Source: an uncultured Eubacteriales bacterium (lineage in GTDB: Bacteria; Bacillota; Clostridia; Oscillospirales; CAG-272). Taken from it: a DNA stretch of 20,353 nt. A program made the translations under genes and the position numbers. The notes under the pieces were generated by a model. It was not told the DNA's origin. It was given only the letters and a program-made list of their open reading frames with translations, and made no database searches. Positions 15,674-20,353 of this stretch are shown here, piece after piece. The stretch's first letter is position 1, and each line of letters begins with the position of its first letter. The stretch covers positions 1 through 20,353 of the forward strand of contig CAKSLR010000014.1 of assembly GCA_934467435.1 (NCBI GenBank), read 5' to 3'.

Positions 15674-16325
15674 AGTGCCGGGTCATTTCGTTCTGCCGTA
15701 CCTGCCGCAGGGCGTCGGGATCCAGGGAAACCGTTTGGGTGCAGGCGGCTCTTTCCCGCCGTTCAATGACCATATGGTAAATGGACGAGAGAACGAATTC
15801 CAGCCCGCCGATGCACAGACAAATGCCGATCAGCGTAGCGTTCTCGGTCACATGGTCGGCAAAGGGGAGTGCAGGAAACCGCAGCATCCACAGCCCCGCC
15901 GCTACCGACAGAAGCGAAAAGATCACGGGAAGCCACCATAGGGCAACCTCCGCGCGCTTGGCGCGGGAGGCAAGCGAAAGAAGCAGGCTACCATACATGA
16001 TGGCAAACAGCCCCGCCGCAATCGAAAGATACTCCATGGCGTGGGCAGGGGCAAACAGAATGTACCCGCCGCATACCAGTGCCAGCGCGTAAGCGCAAAG
16101 CAGCATGGCAAACCGCAGTCCGCGTTCCCGCCAGGCAAACAGGCGGGCAAGGAAAAAGGTGAAAAGAATCACCGTCAGTCCGCCCAGCACACGACCGACC
16201 CAACTGACCGCCCCCTCAGGGAACAGGATAAAGAGGACGCCGCCTGCGCAGAGCAGCAGCGCACACAGAAGTTGCCCCCAGGCAAAATGGCAGAGGGCGG
16301 AAAAGAATGGTTTGACCGAACGCAT
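15672..16325 (-). CDS. DUF308 (HdeD-like) six-span membrane protein
   Basis: A 217-residue polytopic membrane protein. Hydrophobic spans lie at about 14-35, 39-63, 70-91, 98-118, 127-147 and 160-185, with a charged cytoplasmic C-terminal tail. The paired pattern of short helices with G-G-V-L-F-I-L-F and G-x-x-x-x-x-G-x-L motifs resembles DUF308/HdeD-like proteins, which in other bacteria have been linked to acid stress or have no known role. There is no enzymatic motif. It begins 23 bases after the upstream single-span protein with AAAGGAG before its ATG, so the two form an operon driven by the promoter at 17196-17224. Family assignment is moderate; the membrane nature is certain. Confidence 0.72.
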   Translation of the reverse strand: MRSVKPFFSALCHFAWGQLLCALLLCAGGVLFILFPEGAVSWVGRVLGGLTVILFTFFLARLFAWRERGLRFAMLLCAYALALVCGGYILFAPAHAMEYLSIAAGLFAIMYGSLLLSLASRAKRAEVALWWLPVIFSLLSVAAGLWMLRFPALPFADHVTENATLIGICLCIGGLEFVLSSIYHMVIERRERAACTQTVSLDPDALRQVRQNEMTRH

Positions 16326-16348
16326 GGTTTTCTCCTTTCGTTACGCCG

Positions 16349-17161
16349 TCAGGCGTGAAATGCAAAAATCCGCTGCAAAAAGTCCTCGTGGTAAGCGTGG
16401 TTCTTTTTGCTTTCCGAGGCGTTCCAGGCATTTGTCAGCACGCCGGTGCGGCGAATACAAATCAGGGTGTCGGCGGGCATATCCTTTATCCCCGCAAAAA
16501 AGTTGCCGAACTCGGTCTCATGCAGGGGAAAGGCGTAGTCGTCATATTCGTTGGCGGGCAGATCTTTAACATATTCGGAAAGTTTTTCTAAGAACCCCGC
16601 CTCCCGCATGTCGGCATACCACGCGGGGTCAAGGAAGCAGATCACCGTTTCCCCGCTCATCAGTTCGCTGTCGTAAAGACTCTTGTTCTGCTGAATCAGG
16701 TTGCCGTTGACAAAGGGCGCCTCGTCCTCCCCCCCCTTATATTCTTCCCGCAGCGCCTCCAGCTGTTCGGAGGTCATGAGAAAAAGCGGCTTGTAGGAAA
16801 CGCGCTTTTCCCCATCCTCGTTATAGTCCTTCATCAGTTGCCGGAAGGCATCCTCCACCGCGGCGGCGGGGGTTGCCTTGTCGCAGTCAAACCACGGCCC
16901 CGCATACAGGATATGTAAATCCGCCCCCGTGCGTGTGGCGCACTGCACCACGCAGATGGGAACCACAACGGCGAGGAACAGAACGGTCAGAATGGCAAAT
17001 TTGTAGTGGTACCAGAGGTTCGAAAAGAAGTTCCGTTTCCCGCCGCCCGGCGGCGGGGGCGGAGTCTCTTCGGCCGGCGTATGTAAATGGGAGAGGCGTT
17101 TTGCGGCAACGCTCTCATAGACTTCATCATCCGCGTTTCGGTTTTCGCTGTTTTCGTCCAT
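16349..17161 (-). CDS. Single-span exported or membrane-anchored protein of unknown function
   Basis: I do not recognise this 270-residue protein. The N-terminal 40 residues are polar and acidic with a five-proline run at 34-38, followed by a basic patch (KRNFFSNLWYHYK) and one transmembrane helix at about 54-73, which implies a cytoplasmic N-terminus and an exterior C-terminal domain of about 195 residues. That domain starts with DLHILYAGPWF, a pattern reminiscent of extracellular ligand-binding domains, and contains GETVICFLDPAWYADMREAGFLEKL, again reminiscent of solute-binding-protein folds. I cannot assign a ligand. The start at 17161 has AAGGAG 8 bases upstream and a consensus promoter. 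It is co-transcribed with the DUF308-like gene. Function is open; an anchored binding or sensing protein is one inference. Confidence 0.7.
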   Translation of the reverse strand: MDENSENRNADDEVYESVAAKRLSHLHTPAEETPPPPPGGGKRNFFSNLWYHYKFAILTVLFLAVVVPICVVQCATRTGADLHILYAGPWFDCDKATPAAAVEDAFRQLMKDYNEDGEKRVSYKPLFLMTSEQLEALREEYKGGEDEAPFVNGNLIQQNKSLYDSELMSGETVICFLDPAWYADMREAGFLEKLSEYVKDLPANEYDDYAFPLHETEFGNFFAGIKDMPADTLICIRRTGVLTNAWNASESKKNHAYHEDFLQRIFAFHA

Positions 17162-17195
17162 GTTTGTCTCCTTTTCTTACATTTTGGTGGGTTTT

Positions 17196-17224
17196 AGTAT
17201 AACACACGCGCCCGCCCCTGTCAA
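17196..17224 (-). promoter_or_regulatory. Sigma-A promoter of the two-gene membrane-protein operon
   Basis: On the minus strand: TTGACA, 17-base spacer, TATACT. The spacer contains GGGCGGGCG, the same 9-mer as in the ileS promoter spacer. The ATG at 17161 follows with an AAGGAG site. Confidence 0.9.
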
Positions 17225-17276
17225 GGCGGCATTTGTGAACATCCCGGCATCTGCCGTTCCTCCGGGGCGGCGGACG

Positions 17277-18128
17277 TCAGAGGACGATTGCCCCTGCCGC
17301 CGCTACGGTCCTGGCGCTTTGGGCAATGCCCGCCTGCAGGGCTGCCTCCGCCCCCGCACCGCGAAGATAGGCGGTGGCAAAAGCGGCGGCAAACGCATCC
17401 CCCGCGCCAACGGTGGAAACCACCTGCACCGGCTTGGCCGGTGCGCGGAAAAGTCGCCTCTCCCGCGTGTCCCAAACCAGCGCTCCCGCTGCCCCGCAAG
17501 TGATGACTACGGTATGCAGCTGCGGGAATGCCGCCGCCAGCGCTTGCGCGGCATCGGCGGGGGCATTCTCCTCGCTGCCAAGCGAGAGGCGTAGGACCTC
17601 GGGCAACTCCTCGTCACTGATTTTCAGCATGGTGGCGTTTTGCAGGCAAAGCAGCACAGCATCGCGCGAAACAAAGGGGGCACGCAGGTTTACGTCGCAA
17701 AACACCTCGCGGCAGCGCCCCGCGGCAAGAATTTCGCGAATCGCCCGGCACGGGGCAGGGGAACGCTGAATCAGCGTGCCGAAATAAAAGAGGTCAAAAT
17801 CCTCCCCGGTAAATGCCCCTGCTGTGATGGCATCGTAAGCCACGTTTTCAAGAATTTCGTAACGCGGTACGCCCGTTGCCGAAAGGGTGACGCGGCAGGT
17901 GCCCGTTGCCATACCCGGAATGCGGGCAATGCCCTCGGTGCCAATGCCGTAGCCCGCTGCGGCGCGGATGGCGGATGTGCCGTTTTCGTCTTCCCCTACC
18001 GCCGAAAGCAGGTGACATTCCGCTCCCGCCGCCGCGGCATATGCCGCAAAATTCAGCGGCGCTCCACCGAGCGTCGCCCGGTCGGGGTATTCATCAAAAA
18101 TAATTTCACCGAGTACAAGAAATCGCAT
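17277..18128 (-). CDS. PfkB-family carbohydrate kinase, fructokinase-like
   Basis: A 283-residue sugar kinase of the PfkB/ribokinase family, which phosphorylates a sugar or nucleoside hydroxyl using ATP. The N-terminal signature L-G-G-A-P-L-N-F-A (residues 20-28) is the sugar-binding pattern typical of fructokinase-like members, and the C-terminal catalytic signature V240-G-A-G-D244-A-F contains the base D244. Other family features are SAVGEDENG and DVNLRAPFV in the middle. Length is a little below the usual 290-320 residues, but both signatures are intact. The gene has its own promoter directly downstream of the EamA gene's terminator, and AGAGGA before the ATG. No sugar transporter or glycosidase is adjacent, so the substrate (fructose or another hexose) is an inference. 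No clear terminator was seen after it. Confidence 0.92.
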   Translation of the reverse strand: MRFLVLGEIIFDEYPDRATLGGAPLNFAAYAAAAGAECHLLSAVGEDENGTSAIRAAAGYGIGTEGIARIPGMATGTCRVTLSATGVPRYEILENVAYDAITAGAFTGEDFDLFYFGTLIQRSPAPCRAIREILAAGRCREVFCDVNLRAPFVSRDAVLLCLQNATMLKISDEELPEVLRLSLGSEENAPADAAQALAAAFPQLHTVVITCGAAGALVWDTRERRLFRAPAKPVQVVSTVGAGDAFAAAFATAYLRGAGAEAALQAGIAQSARTVAAAGAIVL

Positions 18129-18162
18129 GGTAAGTCCTCTTTTCTATGGATCAGCCATGGAT

Positions 18163-18191
18163 ACTTTACCATATTTCCGCGCCTCTGTCAA
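18163..18191 (-). promoter_or_regulatory. Sigma-A promoter of the PfkB-kinase gene
   Basis: On the minus strand: TTGACA, 17-base spacer, TAAAGT. It begins three bases beyond the terminator hairpin of the EamA gene, so that terminator and this promoter are back to back. Confidence 0.82.
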
Positions 18192-18194
18192 GTC

Positions 18195-18230
18195 GAGAAA
18201 AGCGTCATCCCGCAGGATGACGCTTTTCTC
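18195..18230. terminator. Intrinsic terminator of the EamA gene, 16-bp stem
   Basis: Arms 18195-18210 and 18215-18230 are perfectly complementary over 16 bp with a tetraloop; the outer part of each arm contributes a CTTTTCTC tract. It overlaps the stop codon of the minus-strand gene ending at 18229 and stands just before the promoter of the next minus-strand gene. Confidence 0.88.
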
Positions 18231-19086
18231 AAAACACAAGAATCAGGGCGCCCGCAAACGCAACCGCCACGGCAAGCCACTTACGCCGCGTGGGGCGATG
18301 CCCCGCCAACAGGTCAATCAGGGCAGAGACGATGATGGTGCCGCCGGTGACAAACGGGTATTGCACCGAGGCATCAATGTGAACCAGGGCGAGAACCAGA
18401 ATCAGGTTGCCGATGCCGTTGAAGAGCGCGTAAGCCGCCGTAACGGGCAGGGCGCGGGCAGGAGACTTCAGTGCTACCTGCTGCCGCCGTAGGCGGAAGA
18501 GGAGCAGCAGAACGCCGCTGATGACGGTGGCGGACATGGCGGTGAGCAACATATATCCCTCTCCGGAAACCGGCTCCGCACAGGTCTGGTGCAGTTTGGA
18601 GAACACCCCCGACATGCCGTTGAATACGAACACCGCCGCATAATATCCGAAACCGCCGCTCCGCCTTTCCCGATTGCCCGTGCCGAGCCACAGGGCAAAC
18701 GCAATCAAAAGAAAGCAGCCGATTTTTACGGCGCTCAGCGCTTCCCCCCAGAACAGAATCCCGCCGAGAAAGGGAAGGGTCATGCCCCCCAGCATCGCAA
18801 ACAGGGAAAAGGTCGTCAGATCAACCCGCTCCATTGCCTTTCCGGCACTGTAAATGTAGAGGACGTTGTTCAGCCCGCTCAGGGCGGCGACCCCCATTGC
18901 GGGGAGCGAGAAGGAAAGGCGGAAACCGTTGAGGCAGAACATGATGCCGGCGCAGATCGCCGTGGTCAGATGGGAAAAAATCATGGTGGCGGGCACGCCG
19001 GCGCCCTCGGTTTTTTCATAGCGTTGTTGAAAGAAAAATTGCAGACCGAAGAGAACGGTCGCCACCGATACCAGAAGATAATACAT
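18229..19086 (-). CDS. EamA/DMT-family drug/metabolite transporter
   Basis: A 285-residue polytopic membrane protein with about ten hydrophobic spans in two similar halves, the layout of EamA-domain (DMT superfamily) exporters and importers of small metabolites. The first half ends with the typical FLGGILFWGEALSAVKIGCFLLIAFALWLG block, and the second half ends with the matching FVTGGTIIVSALIDLLAG then RKWLAVAVAFAGALILV; the conserved glutamate of the first half (W-G-E) is replaced by an Ile-Asp in the second. Substrate cannot be predicted. The start at 19086 has only a weak GACAGG site. It lies 63 bases after lysS on the same strand with no obvious promoter, so read-through from lysS is possible. 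Its terminator overlaps its stop codon. Confidence 0.9.
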   Translation of the reverse strand: MYYLLVSVATVLFGLQFFFQQRYEKTEGAGVPATMIFSHLTTAICAGIMFCLNGFRLSFSLPAMGVAALSGLNNVLYIYSAGKAMERVDLTTFSLFAMLGGMTLPFLGGILFWGEALSAVKIGCFLLIAFALWLGTGNRERRSGGFGYYAAVFVFNGMSGVFSKLHQTCAEPVSGEGYMLLTAMSATVISGVLLLLFRLRRQQVALKSPARALPVTAAYALFNGIGNLILVLALVHIDASVQYPFVTGGTIIVSALIDLLAGHRPTRRKWLAVAVAFAGALILVF

Positions 19087-19113
19087 GAGTTTACCTGTCA
19101 GATGTTATTTTCG

Positions 19114-19135
19114 GTGCGCCTCCGGCGCACTTTTT
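19114..19135. terminator. Short GC-rich hairpin between lysS and the EamA gene
   Basis: GTGCGCC (19114-19120) and GGCGCAC (19124-19130) form a 7-bp stem with a 3-base loop, followed by TTTTT only in the plus direction. The flanking genes are both on the minus strand, where no T-run follows, so it is a poor terminator for lysS and may be an intercistronic RNA structure or chance. Confidence 0.4.
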
Positions 19136-19149
19136 GATGGGATGCGGTT

Positions 19150-20353
19150 TCAGCAGAGTTTGGCACCGGCCGGAATGTGAGGATCCACCATCAGCAAATG
19201 CAACTTTTCTTCGCCGTTTTCGTGATGCACGGCGGAGATGAGCATACCGCAGGAGTCGATGCCCATCATCGGGCGGGGCGGCAGGTTCGTGATGGCGATG
19301 CAGGTCTTGCCCACCAGCTCCTCCGGCTCATAATATTCGTGAATTCCACTCAAAATGACCCGATCTGTGCCGGTTCCGTCGTCCAAAACGAACTTTAAGA
19401 GCTTTTTGGACTTCTTCACGGCTTCGCATTCTTTGACCTTTACGGCACGGAAATCACTCTTGGAGAAGGTGTCAAAATCGACCTGATCCTCAAACAAAGG
19501 CTCAATCTGAACATTGGAAAAATCGATTTTTTCCTCCACAACCGGAGCCGCCTGAGCAGCCTCCGCAGGAGCCGAAACTTCCTTGGAAGCCTTCTTGTCA
19601 GAGTCAAGCGGCTTCATGGTCGGGAAGAGCAGCACATCGCGAATGGAGGCGCTGTCGGTCAGCAGCATGACCAGCCGATCCACGCCGAAACCAAGCCCGC
19701 CGGTCGGCGGCATGCCGTATTCCAGCGCCGTGACAAAGTCATAATCCACCTCGGCACGGCAGCCGGGTTCGCTTGCCCGCTTTTCGGCAACCTGCCGCTC
19801 AAAGCGTGCGCACTGGTCAATCGGGTCGTTGAGTTCCGAGAAGGCGTTGCCGAACTCGGTGGCGTTGATAAAGTATTCAAACCGCTCGGTAAACGCCGGT
19901 TCGCTTGCTTTACGCTTGGCAAGCGGGCTGTTTTCCACCGGGTAGTCGTAAATAAAAGTCGGCTGAATCAGGTTTTCTTCCACAAAGGCATCAAACAATT
20001 CGGCAAGCACGGTGCCACGGGTCGCGTCCGCCGGGACGGGAACGTGTTTTTTCGCCGCATCGGCACGGGCATCTTCATCGCTTTGCCAACTGTAGTAATC
20101 GCAGCCCGAATATTTCTTCACCGCTTCCGCCATGGTCAGGCGTTCCCAGTGGTCCATATCAATGTCCTTGCCCTGGTAGCGGATTTTCCGGCTGCCGCAG
20201 ATGCGGTCGGCAAGCAGTTTGTAAAGTTCCTCGACCAGATCCATCATGCCGTGGTAATCGGTAAACGCCTGGTAGAGTTCAATGGTGGTGAACTCGGGGT
20301 TGTGCTTGGTGTCCATCCCCTCATTGCGGAAGATTCTGCCCACTTCATATACC
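19150..20353 (-). CDS. lysS: Lysyl-tRNA synthetase (class II) with C-terminal tRNA-binding domain, 5' end outside the window
   Basis: About 401 C-terminal codons of a class II lysyl-tRNA synthetase, which charges tRNA-Lys. The frame remains open to the right edge, and the residues V-Y-E just before V-G-R-I-F-R-N-E-G fit motif 2 of the family, so the GTG at 20343 is internal and the N-terminal anticodon-binding domain is missing from the window. The catalytic part continues through HNPEFTTIELYQAF, EFGNAFSELNDP and motif 3 GGLGFGVDRLVMLLTDSASIRDVLLFP. After that comes an Ala/Lys/Pro-rich linker of about 30 residues, then roughly 115 residues of an EMAP/MetRS-type tRNA-binding domain (KVKECEAVKKSKKLLKFVL, SGIHEYYEPEELVGK, MGIDSCGMLISA). 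Ordinary bacterial LysRS ends soon after motif 3, so this is a fusion. The domain is inferred to raise tRNA affinity, as in MetRS. Confidence 0.96.
   Translation of the reverse strand, partial: VYEVGRIFRNEGMDTKHNPEFTTIELYQAFTDYHGMMDLVEELYKLLADRICGSRKIRYQGKDIDMDHWERLTMAEAVKKYSGCDYYSWQSDEDARADAAKKHVPVPADATRGTVLAELFDAFVEENLIQPTFIYDYPVENSPLAKRKASEPAFTERFEYFINATEFGNAFSELNDPIDQCARFERQVAEKRASEPGCRAEVDYDFVTALEYGMPPTGGLGFGVDRLVMLLTDSASIRDVLLFPTMKPLDSDKKASKEVSAPAEAAQAAPVVEEKIDFSNVQIEPLFEDQVDFDTFSKSDFRAVKVKECEAVKKSKKLLKFVLDDGTGTDRVILSGIHEYYEPEELVGKTCIAITNLPPRPMMGIDSCGMLISAVHHENGEEKLHLLMVDPHIPAGAKLC

Noticed and set aside
1..20353. CRISPR arrays, transposases, phage genes, toxin-antitoxin pairs, tRNA genes
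   Set aside because: No repeat-spacer pattern, terminal inverted repeats, integrase or capsid-like products, cloverleaf sequences or small paired genes were seen on either strand.

Overview
The window looks like a chromosomal segment of a GC-rich Clostridia-type Firmicute, probably an uncultured gut Oscillospirales/Christensenellales-like lineage. Lineage evidence: AGGAGG-type ribosome binding sites, sigma-A promoters of the form TTGACA-N17-TATAAT, an isoleucine T-box riboswitch upstream of ileS, a YlmH-type S4 protein, and a DUF1653 gene. The genus is inference. There are no phage, plasmid, IS, CRISPR, rRNA or tRNA genes. The content is mostly housekeeping and membrane/transport genes, packed tightly and separated by strong hairpin terminators.

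Layout. 1-1801 (+): the 3' part of a MATE efflux gene and an HD-domain hydrolase. 1939-2451 (+): a decayed GNAT acetyltransferase that keeps one reading frame but carries four in-frame stops. 2479-2523: a 19-bp terminator shared with the converging minus-strand unit. 2552-8097 (-): a giant secreted calcineurin-like metallophosphoesterase (1585 aa) followed downstream by ylmH. 8098-8289: a divergent intergenic region with a consensus promoter on each strand. 8290-11147 (+): greA, a serine beta-lactamase-like hydrolase and a YbaK/EbsC aminoacyl-tRNA deacylase, the last two overlapping. 11219-15620 (+): a consensus promoter, an Ile T-box, ileS (IleRS2-type), a DUF1653 gene and an AlkD-like DNA alkylation repair gene, joined by overlapping start/stop codons. 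15635-15673: a 17-bp bidirectional terminator. 15672-20353 (-): lysS (its 5' end lies beyond the window; its C-terminus carries a fused EMAP/MetRS-type tRNA-binding domain), an EamA/DMT transporter, a PfkB-family sugar kinase, and a two-gene membrane-protein operon (single-span exported protein, then DUF308-like).

How the genes work together. Translation and tRNA quality control recur (YbaK, IleRS, LysRS-TRBD, YlmH), with transcription elongation (GreA) nearby. The isoleucine T-box should place the DUF1653 and AlkD-like genes under the same tRNA-Ile charging control as ileS. I do not see a convincing new multi-gene system. The items most worth checking are the repeat-rich giant phosphoesterase, the LysRS tRNA-binding fusion, the T-box unit that carries a DNA-repair gene with a variant T-box bulge, and the GC-rich 9-mer shared by two promoter spacers.
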